Positions 34,991-41,280 of a stretch of 41,280 nt of DNA are shown here, piece by piece. How positions within the stretch are numbered: position 1 is the first letter of the stretch; the number at the start of each line of letters is the position of its first letter. This stretch comes from Mycolicibacterium vaccae NBRC 14118 = CIP 105934 (lineage in GTDB: Bacteria > Actinomycetota > Actinomycetes > Mycobacteriales > Mycobacteriaceae): NCBI RefSeq assembly GCF_001552715.1, contig NZ_BCRS01000031.1, positions 1 through 41,280 on the forward strand, in the 5' to 3' direction. The notes beneath the pieces were generated by a model. It was given only the letters and a program-made list of their open reading frames with translations, searched no databases and was not told the origin of the DNA. The translations under genes were made by a program, and so were the position numbers.

Positions 34991-35066
34991 TCCTACGTTT
35001 GCGACCTGTCGATCGACGAGATCAAACTCGACCGACACTTCATCGCGTCGATCACCGTCGACCATG
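34985..35066 (+). pseudogene. EAL-domain gene fragment fused to the hydrolase remnant
   Basis: Bases 34985-35064 align without gaps to 16551-16630 of the GGDEF-EAL gene, with about 69 of 80 positions identical by eye. Both encode LSIDEIKLDRHFIAS-type sequence of the EAL domain (KLD motif). Homology stops abruptly on both sides. The left junction coincides with the hydrolase fragment at a shared GCGCTG. It is a non-functional fragment, from this gene or a paralogue. Confidence 0.8.
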
Positions 35067-35088
35067 GCGAACGTGGCATCTCGATCGG

Positions 35089-35976
35089 CTAGCGCGTGAT
35101 GCAGCGGAAGCCGATGTGGCTCATCCCGGTGTCGACCTGCTGAGGTCTACGCGCGGCGGGGCGGTAGCGCATGCAGTAAGTGTCGGCACACAGGAAGGAA
35201 CCGCCCTTTATCACCTTGCGTGGCACCTTGAACTGGGGCTGGCTCGGATCGTAAGTTTCTGCAGCGCAACATGGTTGGATGTCCCGCGTCGATCCGTACC
35301 AGTCGCTCGTCCATTCCCACACGTTGCCTGCGGTGTCGTGGAGCCCGTAACCGTTCGGGGGGAAGCTCCCGACCGGCGTGCTCTGTCCGTAACCGGTGTC
35401 GGGGAGGTAGGGAAACTCCCCGTGCCAGTAGTTGGCCAGTGGCCTGCCCTGCGGTTCGGGCTCGTCGCCCCACGTGTAGCGGGCATGGGCGAGGCCGCCG
35501 CGGGCAGCCACCTCCCACTCGGCCTCGGTCGGCAACTCGTATCCGGCCCACTGCGCGTATGTCGCGGCGTCGTCGAACGCGATGTGCACGACGGGATGGG
35601 CCTCGCGGTTGCGCAGTGACGAACGTGGCCCGCGGGGGTGCTTCCAGCAGGCACCCGGTGTCCACGTCCACCACTGGCTGACGTGGCGCAGGTCGACGGG
35701 GCCGGTGGTGCGGTGGAAGACCATCGAGCCCGGCTGCAGGTTCTGCGGGGGAGCGCCGGGATAGAGACTCGCATCGAGCGGTCGCTCGGCGACCGTCAGA
35801 TAGTCGGTGGCGGAAACGAACTCGGCGAACTGGGCATTGGTCACCTGATGCCTCTGCATCCAGAAGCCGTCGACGGTGACCTCGCGGGCCGGGCCTTCCT
35901 CGGGGTAGTGCTCGTCGGAGCCCACCACCGCGGTCTGCGCCGGAATCCACACCATGTCGGCGGACAGATCAGGCAA
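35089..35976 (-). CDS. formylglycine-generating enzyme (sulfatase-modifying factor)
   Basis: A 295-residue oxygen- and copper-dependent oxidase that converts the active-site cysteine of sulfatases to formylglycine. The redox/active-site cysteines are C263 and C268 in GGSFLCADTYCMRYRPAAR, followed by SHIGFRC. RHQVTNAQFAEFV near residue 40 and ELPTEAEWEVAARGG near the centre are family markers. The start could be TTG 35976, overlapping the HAD stop by eight bases, or ATG 35955; the homology fits either. It is the third gene of a sulfatase operon and is the expected partner for that CTAGR sulfatase. Confidence 0.93.
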   Translation of the reverse strand: MPDLSADMVWIPAQTAVVGSDEHYPEEGPAREVTVDGFWMQRHQVTNAQFAEFVSATDYLTVAERPLDASLYPGAPPQNLQPGSMVFHRTTGPVDLRHVSQWWTWTPGACWKHPRGPRSSLRNREAHPVVHIAFDDAATYAQWAGYELPTEAEWEVAARGGLAHARYTWGDEPEPQGRPLANYWHGEFPYLPDTGYGQSTPVGSFPPNGYGLHDTAGNVWEWTSDWYGSTRDIQPCCAAETYDPSQPQFKVPRKVIKGGSFLCADTYCMRYRPAARRPQQVDTGMSHIGFRCITR

Positions 35977-36892
35977 AGATCTGTGTCCAGTCGTTCTTCA
36001 TGCTCACCACACTCCACCCGAACTCGTCGGCATGCTCGAGCAGGCGTTCGGCACCTGCGGTGTAGTCGAATTCGCGTTCAGCGTCGTCGTGCAGGACCGC
36101 CAGCCGCAACGCCGCCTCGCCGGGGCGACCGGAGTACATCAGCATCTCATCGTCACCGTTGGAGTTGCCGGCAGACAGGATCGGACGTCGGCCGACGCGA
36201 GTCCAGATCCGCACCGGCTTCTCCGGGCCGTCGTCGAACACATCGAGGGCCGGCTGGATCAGCAGATCGCCGTGGCCGTTGCCGGCATCGAACTTCAGGC
36301 CCTGGGCGCTGCCGACCACGCGCTCGGGCGGAATGCCGTAAATCGACGCGGTGATCGGTCGCATGAAGTCCCGGCCGCCGCCGGAGACGACGTAGCACGT
36401 GAAGTCGTGTGCTTCCAGATACCGCAGCAACTCCACCATCGGCAGGTACACGCAGCTCAGGTACGACCGGCCCAGCGTCGGATGGGTAGCTGTGGCGAAG
36501 AAGGCGTTGACCAGCGCCGCATGGTCTTCGACGCGCATCGATTCGTGCAACGACAACACAGCGCCGGCAAGTACTTCGAGGCCGGAATCGTCACCCTGGT
36601 AGTGCTTCGTGATGGCGCTGCCGAACCAGCTCAGGTCACCGGCGACGGCCGCTCGGTAGGGTTCCTGCCCGGCGAGGGACGCCTCGGCGGCCGCCTTCTC
36701 TGCGAGCCTGCGCACGATGAAGTCGAGCTGGATGTACAGCGGCTTCTCGCACCACAGCGTGCCGTCGTTGTCGAAGACGGCCACGCGCGCCTCGGGTTCG
36801 ACGTGGTCGGGGCCCGCGGTGGTGACACGCGCCACGAAGTCGGTGATCGCCGACTTCGTGGGACCGTCGGTCCAGCTGTCCAGCTGCGCCAC
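35969..36892 (-). CDS. HAD superfamily phosphatase
   Basis: A 307-residue hydrolase with HAD motif 1 VFDNDGTLW (nucleophile D41, acid D43), motif 2 VVSGGGRDF near residue 168 and motif 3/4 in RPILSAGNSNGDDEML. The spacing and helical cap between motifs 1 and 2 resemble the phosphoserine-phosphatase-like class. No signal peptide. GTG 36892 begins two bases after the sulfatase stop, and its own stop overlaps the FGE start, so the three are one operon. Its place between a sulfatase and the FGE suggests dephosphorylation of a substrate or product of the same pathway, which is inference. Confidence 0.87.
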   Translation of the reverse strand: MAQLDSWTDGPTKSAITDFVARVTTAGPDHVEPEARVAVFDNDGTLWCEKPLYIQLDFIVRRLAEKAAAEASLAGQEPYRAAVAGDLSWFGSAITKHYQGDDSGLEVLAGAVLSLHESMRVEDHAALVNAFFATATHPTLGRSYLSCVYLPMVELLRYLEAHDFTCYVVSGGGRDFMRPITASIYGIPPERVVGSAQGLKFDAGNGHGDLLIQPALDVFDDGPEKPVRIWTRVGRRPILSAGNSNGDDEMLMYSGRPGEAALRLAVLHDDAEREFDYTAGAERLLEHADEFGWSVVSMKNDWTQIFA

Positions 36893-36894
36893 GC

Positions 36895-38448
36895 TCAGCC
36901 GCCGCGGCTGGCGAGGAACTTCTCCAATTCCTCGACCGCGTTGTCGATCGTGAACGACGCCGGGTTCTGCCGGGGCGGGAACTCCTTGAACGTCTCCAGG
37001 AACTGCGTGGCGATGGCAGATCCGTAGAGCACCAGGTAGATGCGATCGATCACCCAGTCCCAGTAGGTGTTCGACGTGATATCGGCCCGTTCGTAGGGGT
37101 CGGTACGGAGGTTGAACAGCTTCGGCGCGCGCAGCGGTGTGAAGGGTTCGAACCAGATCTGCAGTGTCCCCTGGCAGCGCTGCTCCTGAAAGACGACCTT
37201 CCAGTTCTCTGCGCGGATGCCGAGCACGTCGCAGTCGTCGGAGAAGTAGATCATCCCCCGGCGCGGACTCTTGTCGACCTCTCCGGTGAGATAGGGCACC
37301 AGGTTGTAGCCGTCGATGTGCACCTTGTACTCGGTCTGGCCGTCCGCGCCGGCCTTGTGGCCGGCCTTGAGCTTGTCGATGATGTCTGGATCGCCGGCCG
37401 CGGCCAGGAACGTCGGAAGCCAATCATGATGCTGCACAATCTCATTGGAGATACTACGGGGTTTGATCCTGCCGGGCCAGCGGATCAGTTCCGGAATGCG
37501 GAAGGCGCCCTCCCAGTTGGTCGCCTTCTCGCTGCGGAACGGGGTGGTCGCACCGTCCGGCCAGCTGTTGGCGTGCGGGCCGTTGTCGGTGGAGTAGATG
37601 ACGATCGTGTCCTCGGCGATGCCGAGGTCATCCAGAGCGTTGAGCAACTGGCCGACGTTGCGGTCGTGGTCGATCATCGTGTCGTGGTACGGCGACTGCC
37701 AACGGCCGGCCTGACCAAGGCTCTCGGGCTTGGTATGGGTGCGAAAGTGCATGTGCGTCATGTTCATCCACACGAAGAACGGGGTGTCCGCCTCATGCTG
37801 GTGCTTGATGAAATCGATGCAAGCGCCGGTGGTCTCGTCATCGATGGTCTCCATCCGGAGCTTGGTCAGCGGGCCGGTGTCCTCGATGCGCTGCTTACCC
37901 ACCGGACCGTAGCGCTCGTCGACCTCGCCGGAATCCTCTTCGGTGGCCCACGAGTGGATGACACCGCGCGGAAGCAACGCCCGCCGCAGCAGCGGGGCCT
38001 CCTCCTCGGTCGGGTAGTCGGCGTTCTCGGGTTCCTCCTCGGCGTTGAGGTGGTACAGGTTGCCGAAGAACTCGTCGAACCCGTGGGCTGTCGGCAGGTA
38101 CTTGTTGAGATCGCCGAGGTGGTTCTTGCCGAACTGGCCGGTGGCGTATCCCATGGGCTTGAGCAGTTCGGCGATCGTCGGATCTTCCTTCTGCAGGCCG
38201 ATGTCGACGCCGGGCATACCGACCTTGCTCATGCCGGTGCGGTACACGCTCTGGCCGGTGATGAACGAGGACCGGCCCGCGGTGCAGCTCTGTTCGCCAT
38301 AGGAATCGGTGAAAAGCATTCCCTCGTCGGCGATCCGGTCGATGTTGGGCGTGGAGTATCCCATCATGCCCCGGCTGTAACAGCTCAGGTTCGAGATGCC
38401 GATGTCGTCGCCCCAAATGACCAGGATGTTCGGCTTGGATTCAGGCAT
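36895..38448 (-). CDS. arylsulfatase, formylglycine-dependent (type I)
   Basis: A 517-residue alkaline-phosphatase-superfamily sulfatase that hydrolyses sulfate esters. Metal ligands include D14 and D15 in IWGDDIGISN. The modified cysteine is C55 in the signature CTAGRSSFITG, which uses the Ala variant of the (C/S)x(P/A)xR rule. GKNHLGD near residue 110, THMHFRTHT near 235 and STDNGP near 290 complete the active site. There is no signal peptide, so it may act in the cytosol. ATG 38448 is preferred over TTG 38454 because AAAGGGA lies upstream. A decayed copy lies directly upstream. Confidence 0.93.
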   Translation of the reverse strand: MPESKPNILVIWGDDIGISNLSCYSRGMMGYSTPNIDRIADEGMLFTDSYGEQSCTAGRSSFITGQSVYRTGMSKVGMPGVDIGLQKEDPTIAELLKPMGYATGQFGKNHLGDLNKYLPTAHGFDEFFGNLYHLNAEEEPENADYPTEEEAPLLRRALLPRGVIHSWATEEDSGEVDERYGPVGKQRIEDTGPLTKLRMETIDDETTGACIDFIKHQHEADTPFFVWMNMTHMHFRTHTKPESLGQAGRWQSPYHDTMIDHDRNVGQLLNALDDLGIAEDTIVIYSTDNGPHANSWPDGATTPFRSEKATNWEGAFRIPELIRWPGRIKPRSISNEIVQHHDWLPTFLAAAGDPDIIDKLKAGHKAGADGQTEYKVHIDGYNLVPYLTGEVDKSPRRGMIYFSDDCDVLGIRAENWKVVFQEQRCQGTLQIWFEPFTPLRAPKLFNLRTDPYERADITSNTYWDWVIDRIYLVLYGSAIATQFLETFKEFPPRQNPASFTIDNAVEELEKFLASRGG

Positions 38449-38492
38449 GCGCAATTCCCTTTCCGAATTGTCGTGCCGCAGTTGTCAGGACG

Positions 38493-38803
38493 TCAGTCGG
38501 CTGCCAGGAACTCTTCGAGCTTTTTGACGATCTGGTCGATGCTGAAGCTCGCCGGCTCGTGTCGGGGCGCGCACTCCTTGAATGTGTCGAGGAATGCCGA
38601 GCACATCGCCGTCGCGTAGAAGACGAAGAAGTCGCGCCGCAGAAACCACTCGTAGTAGGTGTTCGAGGTGATATCGGCGTATTCCTAGGGGTCGGTGCGA
38701 AGGTTGAACAGCTTCGGTATCCGCAGCTCCGTGAACGGCTCGGCCCAGATCCGCAGTGTGGCCTGGCGGCGTAGTTCGGGAACACGATCTTCCCCGGCAT
38801 GGC
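38493..38803 (-). pseudogene. C-terminal remnant of a second sulfatase
   Basis: Reading down from about 38803, the frame gives IWAEPFTELRIPKLFNLRTDP, then an in-frame TAG, then ADITSNTYYEWFLRR and a tail ending EEFLAAD with TGA at 38493-38495. This matches the last 110 residues of the intact sulfatase (FEPFTPLRAPKLFNLRTDPYERADITSNTYWDW). The TAG replaces the tyrosine codon of DPYE. A one-base frameshift occurs near 38776, where KIVFP continues in another frame. About 400 N-terminal residues are missing. It is a clear pseudogene. Confidence 0.9.
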
Positions 38804-38899
38804 CGCCCCCTCGCCGATCGACGCCTGAGTCGAACCCTTCGAACCCTAGGCCGCTCGGGCGGTTCTGGTCATCGGATTGGGTAAGGAGTCAGCAGTTGG

Positions 38900-39631
38900 T
38901 CACCTGGCGTCGACTGCGTCGACATGGTCGCGGACGAGCGCGGGGTAACGGCCGCGTTCGGGGCGGAAGATGTCGTGCGGCGAGTCGACGAACTCGTGCA
39001 GCTTCCCCGCCGGGAACAGTCGCCGGTACCGGTCCCAGTCCGCATCGCTGACCACGGGGGTGTTGGGACTGCGGACGACCATCAGTGGAGGCTGCCACCG
39101 CGACAGCGGTTCCCAGAAGGACTGGGAACGCGCCGTGCGCAGCGTCGCCGTTGCCGCGTCGCGGTCGACACGTTCGCTCACCGGCGTTCCGCGCCAGCGT
39201 CCCTCGAGCAGGCCGACGATGACGTCATCGGACAACGTGATCTCTTCGGGCACGTAGTCACCGATCGCGATCGAACGCACCCGCTCGCGGTTGGCCAGCG
39301 CCCACGCCAGCGCGTAGGTGGTGCCGCGGGAGAACGTCATGAGGTGGACCGGACCCGTGGTGACGGCGTCGACGACGACGCCGACATCGTGGACGAGCGC
39401 ATCTGAGTCGAAGGGACCCGACGGCGCGGAGCTGCGCCCGTGGCCCCGAAGCTCGACGACGACCGTCCTGCGTCCGAGTGCAGGCAGGATCCCGGTGTAG
39501 TCGTCGGCTACACAGGTGAAGCCCGGGACGAAGACGATGGGAGCGCCGCGGTCGTCCCCGCCCGAGTCGAGGAAACGGATGTGGGCGCCTTTTTGGTCGA
39601 TGAAGTGGTCGATGACGTGGAACTGCGACAT
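38900..39631 (-). CDS. alpha/beta hydrolase
   Basis: A 243-residue alpha/beta hydrolase. It has VFVPGFTC (about 33-40) for the oxyanion hole, VELRGHGRS near residue 60, the nucleophile S101 in TFSRGTTY, and the catalytic His in DSPHDIF near the C-terminus. The elbow reads T-F-S-R-G rather than the usual GxSxG. No signal peptide. GGAGG precedes ATG 39631 by three bases. It lies between the sulfatase remnant and the 3-beta-HSD gene; a broken paralogue sits on the other side of the sulfatase operon. It may belong functionally to the sulfatase module. Substrate unknown. Confidence 0.85.
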   Translation of the reverse strand: MSQFHVIDHFIDQKGAHIRFLDSGGDDRGAPIVFVPGFTCVADDYTGILPALGRRTVVVELRGHGRSSAPSGPFDSDALVHDVGVVVDAVTTGPVHLMTFSRGTTYALAWALANRERVRSIAIGDYVPEEITLSDDVIVGLLEGRWRGTPVSERVDRDAATATLRTARSQSFWEPLSRWQPPLMVVRSPNTPVVSDADWDRYRRLFPAGKLHEFVDSPHDIFRPERGRYPALVRDHVDAVDAR

Positions 39632-39674
39632 GGGCCTCCAATGGTCGTCATCACTTGATGACGACCCCGCAACG

Positions 39675-40787
39675 TCAGCCTGCCGGCGGCACCGGGGCGG
39701 CGGCCTGCACGGTGGGTCGGCCGGCTTCACTCTTCATCTGCTCGAAAAGGTCGACGTAGTACGGCAGGCATTCGGCCATGGCTTGTTCGGTGCTGAACAG
39801 TGGCTCATACCCGAGATCGCGGCGGGCCTTGCCGATCGAGAAGTAGTTGTTCAGGTAAAGCCGTTCCACCGCAAGCGGTTCGACCAGCGGCTCGCGGATG
39901 CCGTACTTGAAGTGCAACCACTGCCAGCAGGTCATCGCCCTGTGCACCAGCTTTCCGGGCACCCGGATGTCGGGCAGTTTGCCGCCGCAGGCCGCGACCA
40001 CGGGGCGCGCGAACTCGAACATGTTGAGCGGTTCGCCGTCGTTGATGAAGTACGCCTGACCTGGGGCCGTCCCGCCGGGGACCAGATGCTCGGCGGCGAG
40101 GATGAATCCGTGAATCAGGTTGCCCACATAGGAATTGTCGAGCTTGATGTTCCTGTTGCCGACGAGCACCTTCACGTGTCCGGCCAGGACATTCTCGAAC
40201 ACCTTGCGGAACATCGTCTGATCGCCGCGGCCCCAGATGCCGCTGGGCCGGATCGAGCAGGTGAGCATGCCGTGCTCACCGTTCTGGCTCAGCACGAACT
40301 GTTCGGCGATGACCTTGGTCTCGGTGTAAAGATCGTTGAAACGGGTTGTATAGGGCAGATTTTCGTCACCATTGACGATGTCCTGGCCGCCCATGACGAC
40401 GCTGTTGGACGCGGTGTAGACGAAGCGCTGCACCCCGGCGGACTGCCCGGCGTGGACGAGGTTCTTGGTGCCCTCGACGTTCACCGCGAAACTGCGCTGC
40501 CGGTACTCCTCGGTGACCGACGCGCCGCCCATCAGGTCGATGATCGCCGCGGTGTGGATGACGGTGTCGATCCCGTCGACCGCGGTGGCGACGTCGGCGA
40601 CGTCGGTGATGTCGCCGACGACCGCCTGGAGTCGGGGGTGGGCCGGCAGCGGCGACGGGACCCGGTCGAACGAGCGCACCTCCAGGCCGCGGTCGAGAAG
40701 CGCGGTGACCAGGTTGGCGCCCACGAACCCGGAGCCCCCGGTGACCAGGACGCGTCCGAGGTCAGTCTGCAGCGATGCATCACCCAT
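39675..40787 (-). CDS. 3-beta-hydroxysteroid dehydrogenase/isomerase family protein
   Basis: A 370-residue extended SDR. The cofactor motif TGGSGFVG is at 16-23 and the active-site pair Y154/K158 lies in YTETK. HTAAIIDLMGG near residue 78, RPSGIWGRGDQ near 190 and NSYVGNLIHG complete the 3-beta-HSD pattern. It matches Rv1106c in order (next to xseB-xseA) and type; that enzyme oxidises cholesterol to cholestenone. The C-terminus is a Pro/Ala-rich tail. A KstR-type operator and a leaderless promoter stand directly upstream, consistent with sterol-regulated expression. Confidence 0.93.
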   Translation of the reverse strand: MGDASLQTDLGRVLVTGGSGFVGANLVTALLDRGLEVRSFDRVPSPLPAHPRLQAVVGDITDVADVATAVDGIDTVIHTAAIIDLMGGASVTEEYRQRSFAVNVEGTKNLVHAGQSAGVQRFVYTASNSVVMGGQDIVNGDENLPYTTRFNDLYTETKVIAEQFVLSQNGEHGMLTCSIRPSGIWGRGDQTMFRKVFENVLAGHVKVLVGNRNIKLDNSYVGNLIHGFILAAEHLVPGGTAPGQAYFINDGEPLNMFEFARPVVAACGGKLPDIRVPGKLVHRAMTCWQWLHFKYGIREPLVEPLAVERLYLNNYFSIGKARRDLGYEPLFSTEQAMAECLPYYVDLFEQMKSEAGRPTVQAAAPVPPAG

Positions 40788-40815
40788 CCCGGCAGACTAA
40801 CTGAAACGTGTTCCA
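40788..40815 (-). promoter_or_regulatory. KstR-type operator and leaderless promoter of 3-beta-HSD gene
   Basis: TGAAACGTGTTCCA (40802-40815 on the plus strand) fits TNNAACNNGTTNNA at all fixed bases. On the minus strand it is followed by TAGTCT (40799-40794), a TANNNT -10 box, then six bases and the ATG at 40787. The operator thus covers the -35 side of a leaderless promoter, a position where binding would repress. Confidence 0.7.
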
Positions 40816-40849
40816 ATTTCGAGGTCTCGACGGTCCGAGGGGCGCCGGA

Positions 40850-41065
40850 TCACCTCTCGTCGTCGTCGCTGACCGCCAGGGCCTTCTCCACCCGCGCGCG
40901 GGCGCCGGCTAAGTGCTCTTCACAGCGTTTCGCCAGCTGTTCGCCGCGTTCCCATAACTTCAGCGACGCATCGAGGTCCAGGCCGCCGTGCTCGAGGCGC
41001 TCCACGACCTCGATCAGTTCGTCGCGTGCCTCCTCGTACCCGAGTTCACTAATAGGCTTCATCAT
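40850..41065 (-). CDS. xseB: exodeoxyribonuclease VII small subunit
   Basis: A 71-residue helical protein with the family pattern [18 protein letters not shown], then [25 protein letters not shown] and an acidic tail. With XseA it forms exonuclease VII, which degrades single-stranded DNA into oligonucleotides. Two adjacent ATGs (41065, 41062) are possible starts. The first 17 bases overlap the 3' end of xseA, so translation is coupled. Divergence of function is not suspected. Confidence 0.95.
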   Translation of the reverse strand: MMKPISELGYEEARDELIEVVERLEHGGLDLDASLKLWERGEQLAKRCEEHLAGARARVEKALAVSDDDER

Positions 41066-41280
41066 TGCTTATCACCGCTCCTCCGCTGCCTTCGCTGATC
41101 GCTGTCACGGCCCCGTCGGCCACCCGGATGCGCAGCCGGGCCCCCGCCGGCGCGTCGGCCACCGAATGCAGCACGTGCGGAGCCCCGTCTTCGGGGACGG
41201 CCTGCACCACGGCGTAGCCGCGCGCCAGCGTGGCCGCCGGCCCCAGGGTGGTCAGCCGCGCCGCCAGATGCCCGATGCGG
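41049..41280 (-). CDS. xseA: exodeoxyribonuclease VII large subunit (3' end only)
   Basis: The last 76 codons are present. The frame enters at the window edge with [26 protein letters not shown], which is the conserved C-terminal LARGYA block of XseA, and ends ISNDEAY with TAG at 41049-41051. The rest of the gene lies outside the window. It overlaps xseB by 17 bases in another frame. Confidence 0.92.
   Translation of the reverse strand, partial: RIGHLAARLTTLGPAATLARGYAVVQAVPEDGAPHVLHSVADAPAGARLRIRVADGAVTAISEGSGGAVISNDEAY

Noticed and set aside
38441..38800. 119-codon minus-strand frame over the sulfatase remnant
   Set aside because: It is in the wrong frame (Ser/Arg-rich); the meaningful similarity to the sulfatase C-terminus is in another frame, which is interrupted by TAG and a frameshift.
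1..41280. CRISPR arrays, tRNA or rRNA genes, integrases and transposases
   Set aside because: I saw no regularly spaced repeats, no tRNA-like cloverleaf with CCA-adjacent arms, and no DDE or recombinase motifs in any plausible reading frame.

Overview
This window is high-GC actinobacterial DNA, almost certainly from a fast-growing environmental Mycobacterium (Mycolicibacterium type). Recognisable mycobacterial genes at both edges stand in the order known from M. tuberculosis. On the left are glyA, desA2, phoH2, a polysaccharide deacetylase, fumC, glpX, a DUF4245 protein and an AI-2E family permease (the Rv1093-Rv1101c order). On the right are 3-beta-hydroxysteroid dehydrogenase, xseB and xseA (the Rv1106c-Rv1108c order). 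Weak Shine-Dalgarno sequences, GTG/TTG starts, 4-nt GTGA/ATGA gene overlaps and TANNNT -10 boxes placed for leaderless translation all fit this group.

Layout. 1-11.5 kb is the conserved core: a DUF885 peptidase-like protein (5' end outside the window), a long-form serine hydroxymethyltransferase, an acyl-ACP desaturase, PhoH2 with tiny upstream ORFs, a secreted NodB deacetylase, a convergent glpX-fumC pair, and envelope proteins. 11.6-13.8 kb holds two overlapping SDR genes and a divergent SRPBCC protein around a perfect KstR-type (sterol regulon) operator. 13.8-16.8 kb holds a RibD/DHFR-like reductase and a membrane GGDEF-EAL protein with a degenerate GGDEF motif.

16.8-34.1 kb is an accessory catabolic region in four regulated blocks: (i) a GntR regulator divergent from a FAD oxidoreductase, an IlvD/Edd-type dehydratase and an MHS-family transporter; (ii) an MmyB-type XRE regulator divergent from a metallo-beta-lactamase-fold hydrolase and a type-B carboxylesterase; (iii) a NitT/TauT-type ABC importer in one operon with an amidase and an acetamidase/formamidase; (iv) a CaiB/BaiF CoA-transferase and enoyl-CoA hydratase with a convergent LacI regulator. 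A near-identical palindrome at the first start codon of blocks (i) and (iii) suggests common control. Two LacI-type operators precede block (iv). Together the blocks read as uptake of a small amide or ester, hydrolysis to an acid, CoA activation and beta-oxidation. The actual substrate cannot be read from the sequence.

34.1-39.6 kb contains a Met/Gly/Pro-rich membrane protein, a chimeric pseudogene made of alpha/beta-hydrolase pieces and an EAL-domain piece, a sulfatase-HAD phosphatase-formylglycine-generating enzyme operon, a decayed second sulfatase, and an intact alpha/beta hydrolase. From 39.7 kb the core resumes with the 3-beta-HSD gene (preceded by a second KstR-type site and a leaderless promoter), xseB and the 3' end of xseA. 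I found no tRNA, rRNA, CRISPR array, integrase or transposase.
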